From the NCBI RefSeq assembly GCF_036323735.1, contig NC_086019.1, positions 233,871,102 through 233,935,101 on the forward strand: a stretch of 64,000 nucleotides of DNA, in the 5' to 3' direction. Below, in pieces: positions 33,313 to 44,399 of this stretch. Below the pieces are notes generated by a model. It saw nothing but the letters and a program-made list of their open reading frames with translations, did no database searches and had not been told where the DNA came from. Position numbers and translations under genes: made by a program. This DNA comes from Rattus norvegicus (Eukaryota; Chordata; Mammalia; Rodentia; Muridae). How positions within the stretch are numbered: the first letter of the stretch is position 1; each line of letters begins with the position of its first letter.

Positions 33313-34873
33313 AGAGAAATTAGATCCCATCAGCAGCTGCTCTGGAGGCAACACAGTTCTGGTTGTTTTTCATCGAGGAGAAGAGATAAGAAGGTGCCAC
33401 TCCCAAGAGCTCCCTTACTCTGCTTATTTTCCTAGACTGCTCTCCTGTTCACGCTACCTCTTTGTCTCTGTGCACAGCCATCCATCCTGAGAAGACTTCT
33501 CCCTCTCCCTCCTCCGGGGAAATAATTTGCTCAGACCACCACTGTATCCTGCTGAGACATTTGTAGCAGGGCGGGGAGACAGGGCATCTGGCTGCTGAGT
33601 TGTCGAAGCCATTGTAGCAGATCTGCCATACTGCACAAAGGCCACAGTGGTTGGGAAGAGTTACATCCCTGTCTGCTGGCTTCTGAGAGAACTGACGAAT
33701 CTGTAAAAATTAGTGAACTGTGTGTTCAATAAGAGTTTAAAGATTCCTCAGCCCAGAGAAGCGTCATCCCCATCCCTAACCAAGATAAGGAAATGGACTT
33801 CAGAGAAGCGTCATCCCCATCCCTAACCAAGAAATTTTTTGCGCAATTTTTTTGTTGTTTTTGGAGTGGAAATTGTCTTTTTCCCCCTCCAACACAATAT
33901 TTTTATTAATTATAAGTTCCAAAATCAACCAATGATTAATTTTAATATTAATCATTAATTTGGTGCTATTAATCATTAGTTATACATTCCCTAATTAATT
34001 AACTATGGAATTTCACACAAGGCATCAATCACACTTATTTTTGCCCTTCCTCCCAGATCTAGCCCCCGCTCTCACTCCCCACAATAAAAATCAACAAAAA
34101 CTCCACCAAGTCTGATTTGTGTTGCTCATAAACTCATTGGAATCTGGTCAAATTCCCGGCTGCTAGTCCCTTAAAGAAAACGAGTCTTGTAGCCTTGTCC
34201 CCCTCACCCACCTTCTCAGCAGAAGCCATCAATTGTGAAGAGCTACCCACTTCAGCATTTTTAGCACAGTTTTTAAGGGCTTTTTGGGCGAGGGTGAGGT
34301 TGTCAAAAAAGCCTTCAGTGTCTTTCATTCTCAGTTATAACCCACAGTTACCATTAGTGCTGCAAAAGAAGCTTCTTTGCTGATAGAAGCCAGTGTTGGG
34401 CGGAAACATCAACAAAGTCTCCAGTGGCAGAACAGACTGACCTCAACATGGCTTCCAGCAGCAGCACCAACTACCCGCAAGTCTTCTGAGAAGGCTTAAT
34501 CCAGAAAATAAACCATCTCCGGTACCTTGTTGCGCAGTCAGGGTGATTTGCGGCTGGGCCACATGTTTGGGGAACAGGACCTGTGCGAGCTCTGGGCTTC
34601 TTTATGCTACTCTGCCCTTGGTGCCAGCAACTATGCTAGTATCCTGGCCAAAGGCCCATGCTCTCCTTCCCCGAGCAGGGCAAGCAGTGAGAGTCATAGC
34701 AGCAATGGCTGCTACATGTCATAGCCCCCAGGCTGGCCGGGTGGTGGCCTGAGCCTCCCAACTTGGCAACAGCATGTTCCTTTGTCCACTGAGGCAGTGT
34801 TCCCGCACTCTCCCCAGCTGCTACACTTCTAGTTCTGCTTCTCTTCTCTGCTCAGGCCACTCCATTCTGCCAT

Positions 34874-34909
34874 CTTTTATTTTATTTTATTTTATTTTAT
34901 TTTATTTTA
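34874..34909. repeat. (TTTTA)n microsatellite
   Basis: Seven TTTTA pentamers inside the LINE-like insertion. Confidence 0.95.
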
Positions 34910-35002
34910 AGTTTTTCTGGAGATACTTCAAGGTTTCAACCTCATCCTTCCCTGCTTGTGTCCCTTTGAAACCTTTGTGGGTCTCTCAGGCTCTTTGGAG
35001 TC

Positions 35003-35003
35003 C

Positions 35004-35069
<66 letters not shown>
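35003..35069. repeat. (TC)n microsatellite
   Basis: TC dinucleotides followed by a CCT-rich pyrimidine stretch to about 35120. Confidence 0.95.
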
Positions 35070-35072
<3 letters not shown>

Positions 35073-35335
35073 CCCTTCCTCCCTCCTCCCTCTTTCCCTG
35101 CTCCCTTCCTCCTCTGTTTCCTTTCTTGTTTGTTTTGATTGATTTTTGTTTACCTTGTTGTTTTGCCCATGGGCTTGCTTCTTTATTGGGAGACAAAAAA
35201 AGAACATGAAATTAAATGGATAAGGTAGGGAAAGGGGAATCTGGAAAGAGTTGGGGGAGGGGAACGAATATGATCAAAATATATTGTTTTAAAAATTTAA
35301 AATAAAAATATTTAAGAGTTTAAGGATTCCTGAGC

Positions 35336-36320
35336 AGGGATAAATGTGACCATCCTTTGGACTAAGCTGCAATACCCCCTAAATATGCACAATTAGATGA
35401 GGCAAGAAAGGTACGTTTCACAACTCCATGGACTATACAGTCGCCTAGGAATACCTCAGTCAAGAGGTATTCTTGACTTTTGAATAGGTCTCTGATGTTC
35501 AAGGAAACCCTAGTTTTAGGAACAGCTGAAGACCCAAGAGTTATCATCAGTGGATCTAGACAGTGCGAATGGAGTACACGTACACACACACAACACAGAG
35601 CTGGTTTTTAATGAGGTTATTAAAGATGAGAAAGAGGCTCAGCTTCTGCAATGAAGGCATTTCTCTACTGACACTGTTGTCCTTTCAACTGTATTCTCTG
35701 TCATGCGATGACTGGAATGCTTTAGTGTTTTCTTTCACAAACATACAACTAATAACAGTCTGCAGGTAGTTACATAAAAGAAACTCGGCATGTGAGCCTA
35801 GGCAAGGGTAAAGATCTTCGCCATTGATTTCTCTCTGTCTTGTGCCGTCAATCTCCTGTTTCCATTGGCCATTGTCTTAGGCTAAACACTTCTAGGAAAA
35901 ATATGAGACTAGAACTTAAAATGGGGGAAGATTCACGTTGTCCTCCTCACAGTTTGAGAGATTTCAGTCCATCGTCAACTGTCTGTGTTGCTATGAGACC
36001 ACAGTGATGAAGGCTACTATGGCAACTACAGCAGGATCTGGAGTGAATCCACTCACCTCAACCGGGGATGGGGAAAGCATACTAGTGTACATGTGCTCCC
36101 TCTGTTTATTCTTTATATTTTATCTGAGTCCTCAGCCTATGGGATGCTGCTGCCCACATTCAGGGAATGTGTTACCCTTTAGTTAATTGCCTCTGGGAAG
36201 ACCCTTCTAGAAACACCCTTTACTTAAGAATGCTTTACTTATCGTCTAGGTGTCCCTATTCCAATCAAGTAGACAATCATCATTGGCCATCTCAGCAACT
36301 GATCTCCATCATCAACAGAC
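35336..36320. other. Unique non-coding DNA
   Basis: No repeat or exon is recognised. Confidence 0.5.
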
Positions 36321-36331
36321 TCAAATCTCCT

Positions 36332-36538
36332 CAACCTTTTTTTTTCCAAAAAATTTTAAAGATTTATTTATTTATTTTATGTATATAAGCACACTGTAGC
36401 TGTCTTCAGACACACCAGAAGAGGGCATCAGATCCCATTACAGATGGTTGTGAGCCACCATGTGGTTGCTGGGATTGAACTCAGAACCTCTGCGAGTACA
36501 GTCAGTGCTCTTAACCATGGAACCATCTCTCCAGCCCC
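36332..36538 (-). mobile_element. B2 SINE, antisense, with target duplication
   Basis: 'aaagatttatttatttattt', 'gcacactgtagctgtcttca', 'gaagagggcatcagatccca', 'ttgtgagccaccatgtggtt', 'gctgggattgaactcagaac' and 'aaccatctctccagcccc' in inverted B2 order. The direct repeat aaatctcct lies at 36323-36331 and 36539-36547. The close match to the family suggests a fairly recent insertion. Confidence 0.95.
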
Positions 36539-36689
36539 AAATCTCCTTTATCTTAAGAAATAAAAACACAGCTTTTCTCAGTGTATCTTCCCTTAAGCAT
36601 CTCCTGACGATGCATCTCCTCCTTCCTTTCTGTGTCTTTAACATTTTCCCCTGACATGTACCTACCCTTGCACAGTCACACAAGTGAAC

Positions 36690-37128
36690 TTTCTAGAACA
36701 GCTATTACTTCACTCCCTTGCTTGGAATCTCATGATGGCCTTCTTCCCTTAGCCTGGCAGATGGTACGCTTTGAGGCCAAGTTCCTCTCCACTTGCCAAC
36801 CTTGTTCCTGCTCCTTTATTGTCTGCTCAAACTACATGGGCACCTTTGTTGCTACCGAAATGCACTGTTTCCTGAACACTAGCAGGGTTTTCCTTCCCTA
36901 GTACCTTTGTCCCTATTATTTCTTCTGTCTAGATGACTAACATCCTAACCCCTTTTTAAAGTTTGGCCCTTCCCCTATTCTTCCAATAGTTGTTATGTAA
37001 ATATTTCCTCTACTACAAGGAGGAGCTCCTTTTATACTTGAGTTTTTATTTTATTCATCTCTATATCCCATGTTTTGATACAATGCCTGACATAAAAAGA
37101 TACTCAAATGTTTATTGAATTAAATTGC
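36690..37128 (+). mobile_element. L2 LINE 3' region
   Basis: It is collinear with the L2 3' part over about 440 bp: 'cttagcctggcagatggt', 'cacttgccaaccttgttcc', 'aactacatgggcacctttg', 'aatgcactgtttcctgaaca', 'cctttgtccctattatttct', 'tctgtctagatgactaacat' and the terminal 'aatgcctgacataaaaagat' with 'ctcaaatgtttattgaatt'. Diverged, with no coding frame. Confidence 0.72.
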
Positions 37129-37129
37129 A

Positions 37130-39790
37130 TATGGGTTCCATTTTTTTCTTCCCATTTCACTTTATACTATGGTTTTAGATGTACAAATCCTTATCAGTTC
37201 AACCTAGAAAGAGACATCTACAAAGACATAAAGTCAGAAAGCGTGTCATAGCTCCAGGGAGGCAGGTGTACAGCTGTGCATGGGTTCCGGCCTCTCAGGA
37301 AAACAAGTCATGGAGAATTACCAGGCCCCTCAGTCCTGAACTTTCTCTCCCCATGTGTTTTTTTATTTGATCTGCTAAAAACAAAGCCTCTGGCCTCTTG
37401 GTCCAGCAGAGATTCTGCAGGATGACCTGGCTTTCTCAAACGTGGACCTGCTCGACTACTCCCCATTGGCCAGAATCTACTAGAAACTGAGTCTTGGGCT
37501 AGCATGCTCAGGCCTTGGTGCTTGTAGGATCTGAGCAGGAAAATGAAATCAAGAAACTGAATTATTTTCTTCATGTGAAGCTTAACATTTGCTTTTGGGT
37601 CAAAGGAACAGATACATGCAGATCCTGTGTGGAGAATCTTATAGAATGCCACCCCTACCTTCTTAGTCTCTGCGTAGACTCAAATGGCCTATGAACTTCA
37701 TGTACATAATTTTCCGGGCATGAGCTGAGCTGAGCTGAACTGAACTGCTGAGGTTTACACCATGAACAGAAGATCAGCACCCCAAAGGCTCCTGGCATGG
37801 CTTTAATGGTGTTGACTCGTGAAGGTTTCTCAGTGTCTGAAACAGTCTGGGTGGGAGTGTGCACGGCCATTCGTCATGGGTCTACGGTGGATAGGAACCT
37901 TGATGTTTTCTTGGTTTTGAATGTGCAAAGGGTAGATCTTCCCACTGCCATCAATTTTCCTTGTGTCCACACAGCAGAAGGGCTCTGTGTACTGGGAAGA
38001 AAAAAATACTCTCCTCATGATTTGTGTTGCACCTACATCTTCATAAACTGACTCTGAAATGGATGGTAACTTTATAAAAAAAAATGTTGGGTGTGCTTGA
38101 CACTAGTAAGTGCACACAATACTATGATCTTTTATTATTGACAGAAATAATTTCACAACATTCCCTTTAAGTATGAAAATACATGGATTTTCTATGGGAT
38201 TAACACTGGGAGGAAAAAAAAAACCAAGTTCTGAATCTTTTTACGACTTGAGACATACCTAGAGTTATTCATGACATTAAAATTTCAAATCCAATAAAAC
38301 TATACTCATTTAGAAAGCATTTTTCCACTCCTCTATAACCCTCCAGAGGAGGATGAAAAAGACAGTCAATACGGGCAAGCCCCTATAGGAAAGAATATTT
38401 CTTACTCTAGTTCAAAGACTTTCTGGGAAGCAGAACATAAACATGCCAGAACTGAAATTGATGCTGCTAACTCTGGATTAGACTGGCCCATCCCCAATCC
38501 AAGGAGTCACTGGCTTTGCTGGCCATGAAACTAGTCTATGGCCAGTGTCCCAGACACAGAAAGCAAATGGTGGCAAGGGAGTTTCCCAAGTGCTACCCTG
38601 CAAAGTTAATAAAGCACAGGATGCAGGACTTGAGAAAGAGAAGTTGGAAGAAAATACTGGGTGTCAGTTCATGGCTCCTCAGTCTTCATTCCTCCTCTCC
38701 AGTGCGAACCACTCATCAACAGCTGGAAAACTTTGTACCAAAGCAGACACGAGCTGTGACATGGGTCTGCGTGTTTGTTGGTTGGAGTCATGTGAACGTT
38801 TCTTGAATATTCAATTTGCAGCTTTCTAGAGTTCTGGTAAAACTTTGTACAAAGTTTTTGCTATTGGGTTTTCTTCATCTTATTACTAATAAGTAACTTA
38901 TAAGTAGAGTCATGATATGTGTCCCGTCGTCATACTTCCAGCAATTTGCCTTCTTAATGTAGAGCTTATATATTTTTAACGAGTATATATAATTCGTTGG
39001 ATTTACATTTTGTTTGATTATTATGAAATGACAATATAGACATTAACATTTTCATTTTTATACTACGACACTTTTAAATTACTAAATCTAGTGGTTTGCT
39101 TTGGCATTATCGATCGAGTAACCAAATTAAAAATAACAAATAAGTTGCATAAAGCCACAAAAATCCCTTTCTGCCTTTCCCTTTACATCCTGGTTTCCAT
39201 CATTTGATTAAATTGCATGCTTGATGAGTTCCTCAGGCTTATCAAAGGAAGATAGAACCCACCATACCTAAAACTACAGTCTGGTTTCTCCTGTGCTCCA
39301 GTGGCATAGAAATAACAGACCTCAAGAAATGGAGGTTGACCCCAAAGGCTTTGCTGTTTGTTTGCTCTCTTCAAAGCTACAGTTCAAACAGGGCTGGGAA
39401 ATGATGGGTTTCCTCCTGGCTCTGTCAGAGATTGGGGTTCTTTCCTCACTCATTCAGCACCTTTGAGCCACATCAACCCATGAATGACTACGTGCTGACC
39501 TCTGGTCCTGTCTCACTATCTGCAGAATCCTCCCAGTGCACTTAGAGGCTCGGTCACCCTATTCTTTAACAGCAACAGGAGGCAGAGAACAGATCAAAAG
39601 ACCAGCTTCCTTCAGAGGGTATTTGCAGGTATGACAGTCTCCCTCCTTTGTTTCAGTCTCAGCTTGTTTCTAGGGAATAGTGTTTTTCTCAGTGTCAAAG
39701 AGATAGATGGTAAGTGGCCCACCTAGGATTTAAATACCAGTGTAGCTGCTTCAAGAGCTCCCCACCCCCAACTGTAACACACATCTGAAC
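37130..39790. other. Unique, partly AT-rich non-coding DNA
   Basis: It holds a short GAGCT-type repeat at 37731-37758 and an AT-rich stretch at about 38840-39150. Two overlapping frames near 38516-38829 (96 and 94 codons) have no known domain. No exon or repeat family is recognised. Confidence 0.45.
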
Positions 39791-39799
39791 CCCTTGAAG

Positions 39800-39925
39800 A
39801 TCTGACCAAACACTGCTGACTCACACTCCCAGAGACTTAAGATGGGACCCACAGATTTATGGTTTTAATCAGAACCATTGTGATATTAATGCTACTGGAA
39901 CATGTTGAGAATCACTGTGCCTAAT
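39800..39925 (+). mobile_element. MER5-like hAT remnant
   Basis: 'gatgggacccacagatttat', 'ggttttaatcagaaccattg', 'ttaatgctactggaacatg' and the end 'ttgagaatcactgtg' parallel MER5A-type elements. No clean inverted end is visible on the left. Confidence 0.55.
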
Positions 39926-42095
39926 ATAACGCTCCCCACCATCACCCCCAGGCAGCTGACATTCAGGAGAAATCACACACATGTTCTATGTTAGCAGTAG
40001 CTACAGTCAGTCATATAGAACTGGCAGTCATATAGGACAGAGCAGGAGTTAAGAAACGCCAGAGCTAGTGATGTAATTTGCACAGTCTGGTACAAAGTAG
40101 ACTAGGTGTCTGGGGTCCACACTTTGAAAAGATAGAAAAGTGTGTCACTTGTGGGACTAAAATACAGAGCTTTGTTTTCCTTTCTTAGCCTCTCAGCCTG
40201 TCCTGGTGTTTTGATTGGCTGTTTGGTAATAAGTAAAGAGTAATTTAAAATTTCCATTATTTGTATAAAATTTGCCATCCACTTTTATGCATATGTCAGC
40301 TTTGAAAACATAATTAGGAGCATTTAATGCAGAATCACTGGCATCCTATAATTCATATTTCAGAGTCCTATAAATGTGCCCATTTCATTCTTACCAGAGC
40401 AGCAGATAGGCAGGCTCCTCTCGCTTCCAGTCTTCTTGTGTGCACATTCTGCTAATGCTGTCTCTCTCTGGCTGTTTGCTAAGGAAAGATGTAAGGAAAA
40501 GGAGCTGAGGTGTCTTGTCTGGTTACTATTTCAGCTTAGGTAGTTAACTAATACAGGAAATAATCTAGGCACTGAAGGACCTTGGTCATTCTTGTTAGAA
40601 TACCACTGTCTTCTACGTGAGTAGAAGCAAGTTCTAGTTAGAGCAAAGCAGGAGTTTCCAGGCTTCTGGTACCTCTCTTTTTCTGTCTGCCACAAACCAT
40701 GCTCACTCACCTTGAACACTCACATGTGCCACAGAACACAGAGTTGGATACCCATGGTGCACTCGAATGCTACTTGTGAACAAGGTGGGCAAGGAATGAA
40801 AGAGTCTTAGCTTTGTACAGTCTCTTTGCTCAAACGCATTCTCTCCTGCTCCACTGGGCATCACAAAATGTAGATTTAATAACAAGACCATTATGAATTT
40901 CAAGGGCATTATTAATTTCATAAAAACATATAAAGTATGAATTATGAGTAACAGGAGGACATTAAACCTGCATGGGTTTAAATCTCTGCCACACTCAAAA
41001 GGCAGCAGGACCCAAAGCCAGCAGATTTCAGAGCTAGAATGATAATGTGTAGAAAGAGCAGTTATAAAAGAAATCCCACACTCAGAACTGGATGGGATGG
41101 AGGAAGTGGAGGGGAGAAGGAAGAGATACACATCAGCACCATAAAAATACCAAGGAAACCACATCCTGATTAGGAGAAACTTCCTTCCTCTTAGACCTGT
41201 GTTCTTGACAATAGGCCCAGAATCTAGCCGGCTGGCTTCTAAGAGGTACCCTCACTGATGAAGATGGCTGTTTGAAAAATTGTTTTCCTTTCCACCACCC
41301 AAACGAAAGTAACTTAAACTCATGTGTAAGAATCAAAGAAGACATAAAGTCATTTTATTATCATGGCTGCTGTATTGTCTCTCTAAAGCAAGGGTCTATC
41401 TCATAAGAGGCACATGTGTTATTGATCAGTGTAATAAAAGCATCAAAAAATAATTTCCAGTCTTCGGTCCCCGAGAGGGCTCTTTAATTTCTTTAATGAC
41501 ATTATAGAGAAATATATCCACTCATTTGTTAGTTTTTTCCTTGGAACTGTGCTTATTAGATCATGGTCTTATTGCCTTTGCTTTCCCTTGGTTAATTTTG
41601 TGCCTTGTAAGGAATGGTGCATGGTATGTTTGAGATTGCTTTGCAACATAGCGAACATTTTAGAAAAGAGTAATATATCTTTGCTTTTCAAGTTCCTATC
41701 ACGGGAGTTAAAATTAGGCCTTGTATCTATTTATAGTATCCAAAGCAGGAGAAAATTTTTATCAAACTGCCAGTATCTGATTTCACACAAAATACAGTTA
41801 TTTTCTGCCAAGAGATTAGATGTTCCAGGTTGGGGACTAAACTAATATGGTACATATCTAGTATTTAACTTTTTAATATGAATTTCAATTGAAAATGTGG
41901 CATAATCTCTGGGTTAATGAGCCTTTTAATGCCTGTAGGTAACGCCACATCAGGGCTCATGACCCATATTTAATAATTGAAATTAAAAAAATAGTTTGTA
42001 AATTTATAACTTTTAATATTAAACTCGAATTTCATGATGACTTACCAGCATCCTTTTATTATAAAACAAGATACAAGAGAAATGTCAATGTCTCT
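39926..42095. other. Unique AT-rich non-coding DNA
   Basis: Two blocks, 40240-40410 and 41390-42060, are AT-rich and free of repeats, with several TAAT/ATTAA cores. A 153-codon minus-strand frame at 40703-41164 shows no recognisable domain. Confidence 0.42.
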
Positions 42096-42099
42096 AGAG

Positions 42100-42303
42100 C
42101 TCTGGTTCTCAACCTGTGGGTCTTGACCCTTTTCGCAGAGGTCACATGTCAGATATCTTGCATATCAGAGATTTACATAAAATTCATAACAGTAACATAA
42201 CTACAGTCGTGAAGTAGCAGTGAGATAATTATATGGTTGGGGTCACCATGACATGAGGAACTGTATTAAATGGTCACAGCATTAGGGAGGTTCTGAACCA
42301 CTG
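42100..42303 (+). mobile_element. URR1 hAT transposon with 8-bp target duplication
   Basis: Ends 'ctctggttctcaacctgtgg' and 'ggttctgaaccactg'. Inside: 'aaattcataacagtaacata', 'gtgaagtagcagtgagataa' and 'accatgacatgaggaactgt'. The flanking octamers ctctagag (42092-42099) and atgtagag (42304-42311) agree at 6 of 8 positions, and ctctagag fits the known hAT target preference nTCTAGAn. Confidence 0.95.
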
Positions 42304-42391
42304 ATGTAGAGGCAACAGTTATTACTAGGACGGCAGGTTTATTTTAATTGTTTCTGAATTTATATTCTAATATTATTTGAAAATTGGGATT

Positions 42392-42521
42392 GTTTTTTTT
42401 TTTGGCTTTGGGTTTTATGTTTGTTTGTTTGTTTGTTTGTTTTTTTCAGAGCTGAGGACCAAACCCAGGGCTTTGAGCTTGCAAGACAAGCACTCTACCA
42501 CTGAGCTAAATCCCCAACCCC
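42392..42521 (-). mobile_element. ID SINE, antisense, with target duplication
   Basis: The core reads 'aaacccagggctttgagctt', 'caagcactctaccactgagc' and 'taaatccccaacccc', the inverse of the BC1/tRNA-Ala-derived ID element. Its tail is T-rich plus (GTTT)n on the left. The flanks aaaattgggatt (42380-42391) and aaaatttgggatt (42522-42534) are a 12-13 bp target duplication. ID elements of this form are especially abundant in rat. Confidence 0.93.
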
Positions 42522-42914
42522 AAAATTTGGGATTTTAAAGTAAATGATTTCTTTGTCAATGTTCTCTTAACCCATCCATGTCATAGAATTGTAAGCAGGG
42601 TATTTTTGTAGATCAGACATCAATTTTGACAGCTGTCAGTGTGTCTTTTATGTTTTGTTGGTTGCGTGTTTTTCTCTCCTGGTAACGGTTTGGCTATTTC
42701 CGGGTCTTTATTTCCTTACAATGCTATAACGAGCATCCTGGCACATGCCTTTTTGCTTACTCACAAAGTTATTCTCAAGAATGGTAAGGGAGAAAATAGA
42801 ACTGATACTTCAAAAGATATTTTTTAAAAGAGCATTCTGCCAAATTGCTGTCAGAAAGATCTTGTCATGCTCCGATATCTGACTTTACTTTGCATCCTGT
42901 AAAATATTTGCCAC

Positions 42915-43000
42915 TTGATTGGGTGACACTCATCTGTACTCCCAGCAGGTGGGAGACTGAGGCAGGGGGAATTCCCAAGTTCAAGATGAGACCTTGTCAT
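42915..43000 (+). mobile_element. B1-like fragment
   Basis: 'ctgtactcccagcaggtggg', 'agactgaggcaggggga' and 'caagttcaagatgagacc' fit an old B1-type body, truncated. Confidence 0.5.
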
Positions 43001-43164
43001 GTACACACATGATTGGAAATCTACAGGGATTGTTAATAGTGAGAAAAATATAATATTTAAAATTGTACCACTGAATGAAATATATTAATATAAGAGAACA
43101 TTAGACATGCTACAAATGCTTTTCTTGTATGTGATGTATAGATGTGTGTATGTGCGCTTATGTG

Positions 43165-43310
43165 GAGAAGAGAAGATGACATCTAATATCCTGCTCTTTG
43201 ACCTTAGTCCCTTGAGACAGGGTTTTTCATTGCTGACACCAGCAAGCCCCAACGATTTTGTTCCCTCCACCCCTGCCTCCCACAAGTGATTCTGATGCTA
43301 AGCCCTTCTT
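43165..43310 (-). mobile_element. Possible B4-type fragment, antisense
   Basis: 'cttgagacagggtttttcat', 'caccagcaagccccaacga' and 'ccctgcctcccacaagtgat' resemble the inverted B1-like part of B4. Weak. Confidence 0.42.
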
Positions 43311-43702
43311 TTTGGTAGTTAATTGAATATATAAACATACCTATCTGAGGGCATCCATATATTCGGTCGAACATTATTCTAGATGTCTCTATGGGAGTCT
43401 TTTTACCATATTAGCATTTAAATCAATAGACATGGAGTAAGGCAGATTCCTCCCTCACCATGTAGATAGATAGGCATCGTTAAATCTGTTAACAGTCTTA
43501 AAGGAAACAGCTTGATCTCCTCAGGTCTAGGGGATTCTGCTGGCAAACTGTCTTCAGGTCTACACTTCTGTTTTCTGAGTGTCCAATCTGCCAGTCTACC
43601 CTGCTCAGTTCCTTATAATATCTTTTAATTGACCAATCAAAGCATCTCTCCATCTACCCGTGACCCACCCCACCTGTCCATCTTCTTGTTTATCTGATTG
43701 TT

Positions 43703-44085
43703 GCAGTAAATATTACTTATTTTTTTTACCCAACTTAGACTATTTAGTCCCCAAATAAAAGACACAAAAACTTTATATTTATGATAAGCCTTAAAGCACT
43801 AAAGCCGGGCAGATATCAACCCTCTGTGTCATTTTGTCTACTTCCCCGTCAATAACCCTGAGATAAATCTGCTGCTTAGGGAACGGGTTGCATGCCTCCC
43901 GCAACCAAGAGTTATTAAGAGCTAACATGAAGTAGGCTGTCATGTGCTACGCTTAGGCAAACAGTCTCCCTAGATGTGGAGCTCCCAGTGGAAAACTAAT
44001 AATGGCTCAGCCTAGAGCATGATACATAACCCAGGCCAAAATCTCAAAGCAGATACAATATGTTTGAGGATACGTTTGGGTACTA
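43703..44085 (-). mobile_element. LTR-like element, left inverted segment
   Basis: 43703-43857 is about 80% identical by eye to the reverse complement of 47329-47483. Shared blocks are 'caaataaaagacacaaaa', 'ataagccttaaagca' and 'attttgtctactt-cc'. Beyond 43857 the two copies part company. The right continuation to about 44085 ('gttattaagagctaacatga', 'aatggctcagcctagagc') seems part of the same element. The family is unnamed. Confidence 0.5.
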
Positions 44086-44239
44086 AGATGGGGAGGAATT
44101 TAAATAAAGTTGAATATGCAGAAGGATGTTAAATTAAGAGAGAAAAAATAGGACAAATACACCCACATAGTAATGTCCAAACAAGGGAAAAAGAAATAAA
44201 AACTGATATAAATGTGTTTAAGGGTACATAGATAGATAC

Positions 44240-44398
44240 TAAATAAGTAAACTCATGATTTTGATCCGAATACTTGGGAGACAAAGACAGAGACAGATTG
44301 GTTCCTTGTGAGCCGGAAGCCAGCCTAATCTACAGAGCAAATCCAAGTCAGCCCAGGCTACATAGAGAAGCCCTGTCTCAATAAATAATAATAAACAT
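44240..44398 (+). mobile_element. B1 SINE
   Basis: 'gatccgaatacttgggagac', 'agccagcctaatctacagag', 'caagtcagcccaggctacat' and 'agagaagccctgtctcaat' fit sense B1 with an A/T-rich AATA tail. Confidence 0.85.
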
Positions 44399-44399
44399 G

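Larger units (their letters stand above)
33753..35313 (+). mobile_element. LINE-like retroposon bounded by a 22-bp target duplication
   Basis: The flanks 33731-33752 and 35314-35335 are 22-bp direct repeats beginning aagagtttaa and ending agc, with 20 of 22 positions identical. The element is about 1.56 kb. Its left end holds a 32-bp sequence present twice (33754-33785 and 33801-33832). Its right end is A/T-rich and ends in an A-rich tail after 'gagttgggggaggggaacga', which resembles Lx-type L1 3' ends. Inside are TTTTA and TC microsatellites and a region ('cagatctagcccccgctctc', 'ttgtgttgctcataaactca') I recognise only loosely from rodent repeats. No intact ORF2 is present. Confidence 0.7.

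Noticed and set aside
38516..38829. Two overlapping 94-96 codon frames
   Set aside because: Neither resembles a known protein, and the overlap in two frames argues for chance.
40703..41164. 153-codon minus-strand frame with hydrophobic stretches
   Set aside because: No recognisable membrane-protein family; the hydrophobicity follows from AT-rich composition.
42447..42521. tRNA-like sequence
   Set aside because: It is the tRNA-Ala-derived head of an ID SINE, not a tRNA gene. The same applies to the B2 and B4 heads at 30 and 36 kb.
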